Assembly: GCF_030719035.1 (NCBI RefSeq)
Contig: NZ_CP132203.1
Location: forward strand, 186,001-250,000
From: Hahella sp. HNIBRBA332
GTDB lineage: Bacteria; Pseudomonadota; Gammaproteobacteria; Pseudomonadales; Oleiphilaceae
DNA length: 64,000 nt
Direction of reading: 5' to 3'
Shown here: positions 43,336 to 51,112 of the stretch, piece after piece
How the letters are laid out: each line of letters opens with the position of its first letter
How positions within the stretch are numbered: the stretch's first letter is position 1
The notes under the pieces: model-generated
What the model saw: the letters and a program-made list of their open reading frames with translations, nothing else
The model's database searches: none
What the model was told of the DNA's origin: nothing
Position numbers and translations under genes: made by a program

Positions 43336-43584
43336 ATGATTTCAAGCGTTTTGCAAAGCGGTGTGCAAGGTGTAAAGCAAAATCTCCAGGGGATGGAAAA
43401 AGCGGCGAATGAAATCGCCAAAGTGGAACAACCCGTCGAGGAGCCCAGCGAGCTGCGCACAGTTAACGATGTCGTAGAGTCCATTGTGGACCTTAAGCTG
43501 TACGAAAATGGCGTTAAAGCTTCGGCGAAAGTCATTAAAACCGCCGACGAAACCCTGGGAACGCTACTGGATATCAAAGCCTAA
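43336..43584 (+). CDS. Miniature flagellar rod/hook-like protein
   Basis: 82 residues. The N-terminal helix (SSVLQSGVQGVKQNLQGMEKAANEIA, 3-28) resembles the D0 start of FlgE/FlgF/FlgG-type proteins, and the C-terminal helix (KLYENGVKASAKVIKTADETLGTLLDI) resembles their C-terminal D0 helix, with only about 25 residues between. The globular middle of a rod or hook subunit is missing. It may be an assembly-competent mini-subunit or a repurposed helical pair. A small gene sits at this place in Pseudomonas as I recall. Confidence 0.75.
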   Translation: MISSVLQSGVQGVKQNLQGMEKAANEIAKVEQPVEEPSELRTVNDVVESIVDLKLYENGVKASAKVIKTADETLGTLLDIKA

Positions 43585-43630
43585 GTAGCTGCGGTCGCGC
43601 AGTGCCTAGCGAGGTGAACGGGAGCATAAG

Positions 43631-44611
43631 GTGCAGATAGCCGGAGCGGGACAACCCGCCATCAGTTCTGTTACCCCATACTCGCCTCCCACGAAGGTGA
43701 GCAGTTCTGCTGTCGCCATTTCCGATCTGGAGTCCACTCTGCCGCCGGTGCAGCCATTGGAGCCTGGCGCGTCCTCTTCTCCCTCCAATTCTTTCCCTAC
43801 AGTTATCTATAATCGCTTCGCGCAGACCTCAAGTGTTACGCCGCAGGTGGCTCAGCCTACAACAACAGGGGCGGATGGGGTGTCGGTTACTGGTCAAGAC
43901 ACTCCTGTCGTGGAGGCGGTGCCTGTAACGCCAAATGGCGATGGTGGTGAAGCGGTTGAAGGTGTAATTGAAGGGGCGACTAGAGCTATCCAGGCAGGAG
44001 AGGGTGCAGAAGGAGCGCCTGCTGCGCCAAGCCAGTCGGAGCGATCCAGGTCGTCGGCTCCTGATGAGTCTGCTGGCGGACTTAGCGAAAGTGAGTTAGC
44101 TACAATCTCCCAGTTGTCGCAACGGGATCTTGAAGTGCGGCAGCATGAGCAGGCGCACGTGGCTGTTGGCGGCCTCTACGCAGGGGCTCCACAATACGCC
44201 TATTCTCGTGGACCTGATGGGCGTTCATATGCCGTTGGCGGCGAGGTGCCGATTGACGTATCGTCAGTGCCCGGTAATCCCGAGGCGACGATAAGGAAGA
44301 TGGAACAGGTCCGAAGAGCGGCGTTAGCGCCGGCGGAGCCCTCTTCTCAGGACCGCTCCGTTGCTGCGCGTGCGACTCAGGCCATATTGCAGGCGCGTTC
44401 CGAGCTTGTGCAGCAACAGGCGGATGGGCGCGCGGAGTTGCGGGCTGAGCAACAACAGGAACGTGAACAGCGGCAGCAAGAGGAGGAGAGTCGCGGTTCT
44501 TCCAGTGAGCGTGAAAGCGAAGCCATTCGCACCTATCTTGATTTGATCCGCATTGGGCAAGCTTTCGAGCAGGGACTGCAGCCCAGTATTCAATTGGACG
44601 AAGTGATCTAG
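43631..44611 (+). CDS. SprA-family putative metalloprotease
   Basis: 326 residues from GTG 43631 (GGGAG six bases upstream). The first ~150 residues are low-complexity Pro/Ser/Thr/Gly/Val. The SprA-related domain (about 155-245) holds an HEQAH zinc-protease-like motif in VRQHEQAHVAVGG, then YAVGGEVPIDVSSVPGNPE. A Gln/Glu/Arg-rich helical segment follows (about 255-305). No signal peptide is evident. Role unknown; 46 bases after the mini rod-like gene, so likely co-expressed. Confidence 0.8.
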   Translation: MQIAGAGQPAISSVTPYSPPTKVSSSAVAISDLESTLPPVQPLEPGASSSPSNSFPTVIYNRFAQTSSVTPQVAQPTTTGADGVSVTGQDTPVVEAVPVTPNGDGGEAVEGVIEGATRAIQAGEGAEGAPAAPSQSERSRSSAPDESAGGLSESELATISQLSQRDLEVRQHEQAHVAVGGLYAGAPQYAYSRGPDGRSYAVGGEVPIDVSSVPGNPEATIRKMEQVRRAALAPAEPSSQDRSVAARATQAILQARSELVQQQADGRAELRAEQQQEREQRQQEEESRGSSSERESEAIRTYLDLIRIGQAFEQGLQPSIQLDEVI

Positions 44612-44988
44612 ACCTTCTTTACTGATTCTTAACCTTGTCGAGCATGTGTTTGCGCCGCTTAGGCAAAGGCCATCACTTACAAAATTTTACCCGTTGATCA
44701 TTTCCGGCGCTGTGTTTCTTGTCGTTTCTTTCTTTGTGTAACTATTTGTTTTTAAAGGGCTTAAAAAATGATGGTAAGTATTGTTGCGTACCCGTTAATG
44801 AACGGCTATTAAAAATTGGAACTTTAACTCTAATCGATCTTGACAATCACCGTAAGCAAACGTATGTTTCAAACACTTGTTTGATATATCGGTGAGTATT
44901 ATGGCTCACTGTGAAAAAAATCCAGAACATGGAATAAAAAGGTAGCGGCCTCGTGTTGCTGCGCCGAGTAGAGATTGAGGTAAACGTT
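44612..44988. other. 377-bp intergenic region carrying the acyl-CoA dehydrogenase promoter
   Basis: No credible small gene or RNA gene is visible. The first ~225 bases are AT-rich and T-rich without a clear terminator for the upstream gene. The rest carries the promoter and tandem operator listed separately, then a 5' leader of about 115 bases. Confidence 0.6.
44840..44883 (+). promoter_or_regulatory. Sigma-70 promoter overlapped by tandem PsrA-like boxes
   Basis: TTGACA (44840-44845), 17 bases, TATGTT (44863-44868). Two adjoining boxes of the form CAAAC-N4-GTTT(C/G) lie at 44857-44870 and 44870-44883, sharing one base. The second is a perfect palindrome. The first covers the -10. This matches the fatty-acid-responsive repressor PsrA motif of Pseudomonas as I know it, upstream of a beta-oxidation gene. 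Confidence 0.7.
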
Positions 44989-46788
44989 ATGCCGGATTAT
45001 AAAGCTCCTTTACGCGATATCAGGTTTGTGATGGATGAACTGCTGAATGTGCAGTCTCATTACAGGGAATTACCGAGTGCGGAAATGACGACCCCAGACA
45101 TGGTGGACGCAATCATCCAGGAAGGAGCCAAGTTCTGTGAGCAGGTGCTGTCCCCCCTTAATCGGGTGGGTGACGAGGAAGGGTGCACCTGGAGCGAAGA
45201 CGGCGTAACCACACCTACCGGTTTCAAGGAAGCCTACCAGCAATACGTAGAAGGCGGCTGGCCTTCAATGACTGCGCCGGAAGATTTCGGCGGTCAAGGC
45301 CTGCCAGAGTCTCTCGGTCTGGTTATGAGTGAAATGGTAGGCTCATCCAACTGGGCTTGGGGTATGTATCCCGGTTTGAGCCATGGCGCTGTTAACACTG
45401 TCATCCTGCACGGCTCCGAAGAGCAGAAAGCGGTGTATCTGCCTAAACTGGTCAGCGGCGAATGGACTGGCACCATGTGTCTGACCGAGCCGCATTGTGG
45501 ATCTGACCTGGGTATCCTGCGCTCAAAAGCTGAGCCGAATGCTGATGGCAGCTATAGCATCACTGGAACCAAGATTTTTATTTCCGCTGGCGAACATGAT
45601 ATGGCGGAAAATATCGTTCACATCTGTTTGGCGCGTTTGCCAGACGCACCGCAAGGCACCAAGGGCATTTCCCTGTTCATCGTTCCTAAGTTCCTGGTTA
45701 ATGAAGACGGCAGCCTGGGTGAGCGTAACAGTGTTACTTGCGGTTCTATCGAACATAAAATGGGAATTCATGGCAACTCTACGTGCGTCATGAACTTCGA
45801 TGGAGCCAAAGGTTATCTGATCGGGCCAGAGAACAAAGGTTTGGCGTGCATGTTCACGTTCATGAACTTTGCTCGTCTGGGAACCGCTATCCAAGGCTTG
45901 AGCGCGTCTGAACTGTCCTTCCAGGGCGCTTTGACCTACGCAAAAGACCGTTTGGCGATGCGTTCCTTGTCTGGCGTGAAGAATCCGAACGGTCCTGCCG
46001 ACCCTATCATCGTACATCCTGACGTACGTCGTATGCTGTTGACGCAAAAGGCGTTTACTGAAGGCTCGCGCGCTCTGATTTATTACACTGCAGTGCAAGG
46101 CGACTTTGTTCACCATGGCGCGACTGAAGAAGTGCGCAATGAAGCGGACGAAATGATGGGCTTCCTGACTCCTATCGCCAAAGCGTTCCTGACCGAAATC
46201 GGTTATGAATCCGCTAACCTGGGTATGCAGGTTTATGGCGGTCACGGCTTTATCTCCGAGTGGGGAATGGAGCAGATCGTGCGCGACACGCGTATCGCAT
46301 TGATGTACGAGGGCACCACTGGCATTCAGGCGCTTGACCTGCTGGGCCGCAAAATTCTGATGACTCAGGGTGAATCTCTGAAGCGCTTCACCAAGCTGGT
46401 TCACGTGTTCTGCAAAGAGCAGGGGGAAAACGCGGATATGAACGAGTTTGTTGAGCCGTTGGCCAAGCTGAACAAAGAGTGGGGCGATCTCACCATGAAG
46501 ATTGGTATGGCGGCGATGAAGAACCGCGATGAAGTGGGTGGCGCCTCTGTTGACTACTTGATGTACTCCGGCTATGCCGTGCTGGCGTATTTCTGGGCGC
46601 GCATGGCGCTGGTGGCGCAACAGAAGCTGGCGGAAGGAACCACGGAAACTGGTTTCTACACGGCGAAACTGCAAACTGCGCGTTTCTACTTCAAGCGCAT
46701 CCTGCCTCGCACTCTGTCTCACGCACAGTCCGCACTCAACGGCGCTGCCTGCATGATGGATATGGAAGTGGAAAACTTTGCGTTCTGA
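44989..46788 (+). CDS. Acyl-CoA dehydrogenase (first paralogue)
   Basis: 599 residues from ATG 44989 (GAGG eight bases upstream; the frame extends 12 codons further). Catalyses FAD-dependent alpha,beta-dehydrogenation of acyl-CoA. MCLTEPHCGSDLG, EHKMGIHGNSTCVMNFDGA, YGGHGFISEWGMEQIVRDTRIALMYEGTTGIQALDL are typical of the large (about 600 aa) bacterial group, with the catalytic glutamate expected in YEGTTG. Similar in layout to the next gene; both are near bio genes in Pseudomonas (PA0506/PA0507 as I recall). Confidence 0.92.
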   Translation: MPDYKAPLRDIRFVMDELLNVQSHYRELPSAEMTTPDMVDAIIQEGAKFCEQVLSPLNRVGDEEGCTWSEDGVTTPTGFKEAYQQYVEGGWPSMTAPEDFGGQGLPESLGLVMSEMVGSSNWAWGMYPGLSHGAVNTVILHGSEEQKAVYLPKLVSGEWTGTMCLTEPHCGSDLGILRSKAEPNADGSYSITGTKIFISAGEHDMAENIVHICLARLPDAPQGTKGISLFIVPKFLVNEDGSLGERNSVTCGSIEHKMGIHGNSTCVMNFDGAKGYLIGPENKGLACMFTFMNFARLGTAIQGLSASELSFQGALTYAKDRLAMRSLSGVKNPNGPADPIIVHPDVRRMLLTQKAFTEGSRALIYYTAVQGDFVHHGATEEVRNEADEMMGFLTPIAKAFLTEIGYESANLGMQVYGGHGFISEWGMEQIVRDTRIALMYEGTTGIQALDLLGRKILMTQGESLKRFTKLVHVFCKEQGENADMNEFVEPLAKLNKEWGDLTMKIGMAAMKNRDEVGGASVDYLMYSGYAVLAYFWARMALVAQQKLAEGTTETGFYTAKLQTARFYFKRILPRTLSHAQSALNGAACMMDMEVENFAF

Positions 46789-46807
46789 TTCCGTATAGGG
46801 ACAAAAT

Positions 46808-46831
46808 AAGCCCGCTGTTGCGGGCTTTTTT
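46808..46831 (+). terminator. Intrinsic terminator after first acyl-CoA dehydrogenase
   Basis: Stem AAGCCCGC/GCGGGCTT, loop TGTT, T6 tail, 19 bases after the stop. The two paralogues are thus probably separate transcription units. Confidence 0.9.
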
Positions 46832-46855
46832 ACATACTGGTGCGAACCGGTATGT
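46832..46855. repeat. 10-bp inverted repeat after the terminator
   Basis: ACATACTGGT, GCGA, ACCGGTATGT: arms match at nine of ten positions. It lies in the promoter region of the second acyl-CoA dehydrogenase and could be an operator; no regulator is recognised. Confidence 0.4.
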
Positions 46856-46949
46856 AGCCGGATTCGTAATAGCCAGATAATAGCGCGACAATAAGCACAA
46901 ACAGAAAGACATTCATTCAGACAAAGCGATTTAGCTCGAGGGAGTAACC

Positions 46950-48740
46950 ATGGCTGATTATTCTGCGCCGCTTCGTGACATGCAGTTTCTACTCAAAGAA
47001 GTGTTTGAAGCCGATAAACTTTGGCTCAGTTTGCCGGGCGCGCGCGACACTGTTGACCCGGATACTGCGGACGCCATATTGGAGGAGGCCGCTAAAATAG
47101 CGTCTTCTTTGCTGGCGCCTCTCAATCGGAGCGGAGATGAAGAAGGTTGCCAATGGAATGAGGGAGTAGTTACCACGCCAAAAGGCTTCCAGGAGGCTTA
47201 CCGCACGTTTATTGAAGGCGGTTGGTGTGGGTTGGGCGGTAACCCTGACTTCGGTGGTATGGGTATGCCGAAGATGCTGGGCGCCCAAGTTGAAGAGATG
47301 GTGCAGTCCGCAAATATTTCTTTTGGCCTGTATCCTATGCTGACGGCGGGCGCTTGTTTGGCGATTGATGCTCACGCAAGCGAAGAGCTCAAGCAAACTT
47401 ATCTGCCTAACTTGTATTCCGGCGTATGGGCCGGCTCTATGTGTTTGACCGAGCCGCACTCCGGCACGGACCTTGGCATTATCAGAACCAAGGCTGAACC
47501 CAATGGCGACGGCTCTTACGCCATCTCCGGCACCAAGATTTTCATTACTGGCGGCGAGCATGATCTGAGTGAAAACATCATTCACTTGGTTTTGGCGAAA
47601 TTGCCTGATGCTCCAGCAGGTTCAAGAGGCATTTCTCTGTTCCTGGTGCCTAAGTTCAAGGTGACGGAAGACGGTGGCGTGGGCGAGCGTAATGCGGTGT
47701 CTTGCGGCTCAATCGAGCACAAGATGGGTATCAAGGCTTCGGCTACCTGCGTCATGAACTTTGACGGCGCGCAGGGTTGGTTGGTCGGCGAGCCGAATAA
47801 AGGTTTGGCTTGTATGTTCACCATGATGAACTACGAGCGCCTTGGTGTTGGCGTGCAAGGTTTGGCGGCGGCTGAACGTTCATATCAAAATGCGGTTGAG
47901 TATGCGAAAGACCGTATTCAGGGGCGCTCCGCCACAGGCGTGGTCGCCAAGGACAAAGCCGCTGATCCTATTATTGTGCATCCAGATGTGCGTCGGATGT
48001 TAATGACCATGCGCGCTCTGATTGAAGGCAGCCGGGCGTTCTCCACCTATGTGGCGAAGTATCTGGATATCTCCAAATACTCTGACGACGCCGCTGCGAA
48101 GCAGCACGCTGAAGCGATGGTTGCTCTGTTGACGCCGGTCGCCAAGGCGTTTTTGACGGATCGCGGCCTGGATAGCACCGTGCTTGGTCAGCAGGTGTTT
48201 GGCGGCCATGGCTATATTCGCGAATGGGGGCAGGAGCAGTTGGTGCGCGATGTGCGCATTGCGCAGATATACGAAGGCACTAACGGTATTCAGGCGCTTG
48301 ACCTTATGGGGCGTAAAGTGGCCATGAACGGCGGTAAATTCGTTGAGTTATATGCTGGCGAAGTGGCCGACTTTATTGAAGCCAATCGCGATCACAGCGA
48401 ACTGCAGGAGTTCGTAGAGCCGCTGGCGGCTGTCTTTGAGCGCTTATCAGATGTGACGGAGTATGTGCTGGAGACGGTTGAGCACGATCCTAACGCTGTA
48501 GGCGCAGCCAGTGTCGAATACCTGGACCTTTTCGGATATGTTGCATTTGCTCACGTTTGGGCAATGATGGCGAAAGTGGCGATTGAGAAGCAAGCTGGCG
48601 ATAGCTCTGGTTTCTATGACGCCAAGCTGAAAACCGCTCGCTTTTACTTCCGTCGACTCCTGCCGCGTACAGTTTCTCTGGCGGAGTCCATCAAGTCCGG
48701 TAGCGGCGATATGATGGCGCTGGATGTAGAGCAGTTCTAA
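46950..48740 (+). CDS. Acyl-CoA dehydrogenase (second paralogue)
   Basis: 596 residues, clearly paralogous to the preceding gene (ADYSAPLRDMQFLLKEVFE, MCLTEPHSGTDLG, FGGHGYIREWGQEQLVRDVRIAQIYEGTNGIQALDLMGRK in segments). ATG 46950 follows GAGGGAG. Chain-length preference cannot be read from sequence; a duplicated pair suggests divided substrate ranges. I see no PsrA-like box in its own upstream region. Confidence 0.92.
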   Translation: MADYSAPLRDMQFLLKEVFEADKLWLSLPGARDTVDPDTADAILEEAAKIASSLLAPLNRSGDEEGCQWNEGVVTTPKGFQEAYRTFIEGGWCGLGGNPDFGGMGMPKMLGAQVEEMVQSANISFGLYPMLTAGACLAIDAHASEELKQTYLPNLYSGVWAGSMCLTEPHSGTDLGIIRTKAEPNGDGSYAISGTKIFITGGEHDLSENIIHLVLAKLPDAPAGSRGISLFLVPKFKVTEDGGVGERNAVSCGSIEHKMGIKASATCVMNFDGAQGWLVGEPNKGLACMFTMMNYERLGVGVQGLAAAERSYQNAVEYAKDRIQGRSATGVVAKDKAADPIIVHPDVRRMLMTMRALIEGSRAFSTYVAKYLDISKYSDDAAAKQHAEAMVALLTPVAKAFLTDRGLDSTVLGQQVFGGHGYIREWGQEQLVRDVRIAQIYEGTNGIQALDLMGRKVAMNGGKFVELYAGEVADFIEANRDHSELQEFVEPLAAVFERLSDVTEYVLETVEHDPNAVGAASVEYLDLFGYVAFAHVWAMMAKVAIEKQAGDSSGFYDAKLKTARFYFRRLLPRTVSLAESIKSGSGDMMALDVEQF

Positions 48741-48759
48741 GCCGCTCTGAGGAATAACC

Positions 48760-48803
48760 TGTCTAGTCCTGAAATAGGCGTCAACTCTATTCAGGATGGG
48801 TCA
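48760..48803. repeat. 44-bp TG...CA palindromic element, copy B
   Basis: Near-identical to 4665-4707 with one extra A in the left arm. Left arm 48760-48777, core GCGTCAACT, right arm 48787-48803. Flanked by ACC on both sides (48757-48759 and 48804-48806). Lies between the acyl-CoA dehydrogenase stop and its terminator. Confidence 0.7.
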
Positions 48804-48813
48804 ACCTTAAAAG

Positions 48814-48839
48814 AAAAAGCCCGCAATGCGGGCTTTTTT
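48814..48839. terminator. Bidirectional terminator
   Basis: Stem AAAAAGCCCGC/GCGGGCTTTTT with loop AAT and T-runs in both directions, between the convergent acyl-CoA dehydrogenase and endonuclease I-like genes. Confidence 0.9.
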
Positions 48840-48882
48840 GTGGTCGTCTGATTTCAAACATGCGTTCTGCTGTAGAGAAAAG

Positions 48883-49530
48883 TCAGCGGTTCAGCATGAC
48901 TTGGTCGGCGGACTCGGGATGTGTGATAAAGGGGTTGCTGTTGCCTTGCAGTTCGCGAATCTGCATATCTCGTGCTATCTCCTCGGGAGTGGGAGGGTCG
49001 GCGCGGGACCAGCGTTTCAGTTGGTCCAGATTGCCGTATAAAGGCAGATTGTAGGTGGTGTGCATATAAAGAAGGCTTCGGGCGATGTCGCCTTTTATAT
49101 CGTCAGGAGGGTCAATAATGCCGAATACCTGACGAATGCCGCACTCATTGGCTTTGACTTCATTGCCTAACTCTTCGAATTTGGCTGCGCGGCGCTCCAG
49201 TTCAAAGCGTGCGTCTTCTGGATAGATGTTATGCAGATCAGAGGCCATACGGCGATATTCCTCGTTGTTCTCTCTGCATTGTCGAGGTGTGCCGCACTCC
49301 AGGTTGTCTCTGATCCAAAGTGTCGAGTAGATGTAGCTTTCGGTGACCAGGATGCTTTTTTTGGTAAATTCTTTTTTACAAAAGAAAGTCTTGCCGCCAT
49401 CTGCGTACAGTTTGCCCCAGAATTCTTCCTTGAGTGTCTGTTTGGGGTCATTGAATTTGGTTTGGGCATGGGTGACGTTAAGCAAGCCCGCCATGAAAAC
49501 ACCAAGTAGGACGGTGACTGTGTTCCTCAT
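48883..49530 (-). CDS. Endonuclease I-like secreted protein, active site degenerate
   Basis: 215 residues. Signal peptide (about 1-22, THA cleavage). The fold signature of periplasmic endonuclease I is visible: YRRMASDLHNIYP, then GDIARSLLYMHTTYNLPL, and a C-terminal ELQGNSNPFITHPE. However the position of the EHVxPA-type motif reads ESYIYS, so the catalytic histidine is missing, and the expected RxN region after DLHN reads DARFELERR. It may be inactive or act by another mechanism. Confidence 0.75.
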   Translation of the reverse strand: MRNTVTVLLGVFMAGLLNVTHAQTKFNDPKQTLKEEFWGKLYADGGKTFFCKKEFTKKSILVTESYIYSTLWIRDNLECGTPRQCRENNEEYRRMASDLHNIYPEDARFELERRAAKFEELGNEVKANECGIRQVFGIIDPPDDIKGDIARSLLYMHTTYNLPLYGNLDQLKRWSRADPPTPEEIARDMQIRELQGNSNPFITHPESADQVMLNR

Positions 49531-49713
49531 TTGCGGATCCGTAATCTGATTGTTTTTATTCGGTGATACGCAGGGCCGCTGACATGGTCAGGGCTAAGCG
49601 GACCCATTTACACCTATATTACAAATTGTCAGCAAAGTACAGTGTAAACAGGGCCGCTTCTGATGATAGGAAGTCGGTGGTGACTGAGTGGAGGGCGTTA
49701 ACCCTGAACTAGG

Positions 49714-49980
49714 TTACTTGAGACGATCTTTTATTCGTTTGTAGCCACTACGTAACTCTTCGCCCATTTTTTTTGCGGTTTCACTGACTTCCTTGCCGGT
49801 TTGGCCCGCTTCCTGGCCCGCCTGCTGTAGTTTGCCGACAAACTTATCCCACTCTTTTTCAAGATCCTCCCACTCGTCCCGGACTTCCGCCTTGGCTAGA
49901 TTCAGCTGTAGCCGTAACTCGTCCCTTTCCTGTTTGAGTGAGTCTTTTAGTCTTTTGATCTCGTCTTGCAGTGTGCTCAT
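49714..49980 (-). CDS. Small coiled-coil protein under an FNR/Anr-type promoter
   Basis: 88 highly charged residues predicted almost wholly helical with heptad-like spacing (about 1-55), a short Gly/Gln linker (AGQEAGQTG), then a second helix (about 62-88). No signal peptide or membrane segment. Family not recognised. GGAG nine bases before ATG 49980. Its promoter carries a perfect FNR box, so expression is expected to rise at low oxygen. Confidence 0.72.
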   Translation of the reverse strand: MSTLQDEIKRLKDSLKQERDELRLQLNLAKAEVRDEWEDLEKEWDKFVGKLQQAGQEAGQTGKEVSETAKKMGEELRSGYKRIKDRLK

Positions 49981-50013
49981 GCTTCATCTCTCCCGATGAT
50001 TTAAGTTCCATTA

Positions 50014-50054
50014 ATCATAGACAGCAATGGCGTTAAATGGTTGATCTGCATCAA
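50014..50054 (-). promoter_or_regulatory. Class II FNR/Anr-type promoter
   Basis: Perfect TTGAT-N4-ATCAA at 50041-50054, extended to GGTTGAT-N4-ATCAACC. Read leftward, a TATGAT -10 (50014-50019) follows with the box centre about 40.5-41.5 bases before the predicted start of transcription, the standard class II activation position. Start codon of the coiled-coil gene follows about 26 bases later. Confidence 0.75.
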
Positions 50055-50086
50055 CCTGTGGTGGCTTTTCAGTGATGGGTATTCGG

Positions 50087-51103
50087 TCAGGACGCAGATA
50101 ATCCTGCGCCCGCCAGCTCCAATGCAGCGTAAGTCAGGGTAGACCAAACAGGCGTGCTATCCAAGCCCTTTATGGATCTATCAGCGGTCTGGCAGGCCTG
50201 GTGAATATTTCGAAGTCGGGCGGCGTTAAAGCGAGGGATGAAGCGTTTGTACAGGACCCAGCGATTCTTGAAAACCCTTTCTTTCTGTAACGCCTGCTCC
50301 AGGCCCTGGGAGGTTTGCGAGTGCTTGTAGAGTTTGGCGATCAGGCGCACTTCACGGGCTAATGACCAAAGCACTATGGTGGGTTCGAAGGACTCCGCTT
50401 GCAGCGTTTGCAGGACTTTCAGCGCCTGCTTCGGGTTTCGCTCCAGACAGGCGTCCACCAGATTAAATACGGTGAACTTGTTGCTGTTGGATATTCCGCG
50501 CAGGACTTGCTCTTCGTCCAGATTGGCGTCGTCGGACAATAGACGCAGTTTCTCCATCTCCTGCCGGGCCGCCAGTAAATTGCCCTCAACATGGTCGCAT
50601 AATGCCTTTACAGCGCCGGATGTAGGAGTGAATCCTAATTTGTGCAGGCGCTGATTTATCCAGTTGGGTAATTGATCATGGCTGATCGGCCATACCTGGA
50701 CGTGAAGGCTGTGTGTTTCAATTGACTTGAACCATTTTGTATTAAGGGTAGAGGACTCAATGCGATCGCTGATGATCAGCATCAGGCAGTCTTCGGGTGG
50801 GTTTTCGCTAAAGGCGGCGAGACGCTTTTTTCCACCATCGTTTGGCAAGCTATCCAGATGAATTTCCAGCAGCTTTTTTTCGCCGAAGAGGGAGAAAGAC
50901 TGGGTGTGCTCATCAAGAGCGCTCCAGTCAAAGTTCTTGGGCGTGTGAAAGACGATACGCTCGCTAAACCCTTGCTTACGGCTGTAGGCGCGAATCTCGT
51001 CACAGGCTTCCTGGCGCAACAGCGGTTCATCTCCGCTCACCACAAAAACGGCGGGGGGATGTTTGTTCAGGTTGCTTTGCAGCTGCTCCGGTTTAATGCG
51101 CAT
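50087..51103 (-). CDS. holA: DNA polymerase III subunit delta
   Basis: 338 residues; the clamp-loader wrench subunit that opens the beta clamp. N-terminal MRIKPEQL...FVVSGDEPLLRQEACDEIR and the AAA+-like layout fit HolA. Last gene of leuS-lptE-holA, nine bases after lptE. Confidence 0.94.
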   Translation of the reverse strand: MRIKPEQLQSNLNKHPPAVFVVSGDEPLLRQEACDEIRAYSRKQGFSERIVFHTPKNFDWSALDEHTQSFSLFGEKKLLEIHLDSLPNDGGKKRLAAFSENPPEDCLMLIISDRIESSTLNTKWFKSIETHSLHVQVWPISHDQLPNWINQRLHKLGFTPTSGAVKALCDHVEGNLLAARQEMEKLRLLSDDANLDEEQVLRGISNSNKFTVFNLVDACLERNPKQALKVLQTLQAESFEPTIVLWSLAREVRLIAKLYKHSQTSQGLEQALQKERVFKNRWVLYKRFIPRFNAARLRNIHQACQTADRSIKGLDSTPVWSTLTYAALELAGAGLSAS

Positions 51104-51112
51104 GAGAAAGGC

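Noticed and set aside
45523..46722. 399-codon leftward open frame antisense to the first acyl-CoA dehydrogenase
   Set aside because: Product is His/Arg/Gln-rich with no motifs, a typical antisense shadow of a high-quality gene.
46856..46949. PsrA-like box upstream of the second acyl-CoA dehydrogenase
   Set aside because: A CAAAC half-site occurs but no GTTTG/GTTTC partner at the right spacing.
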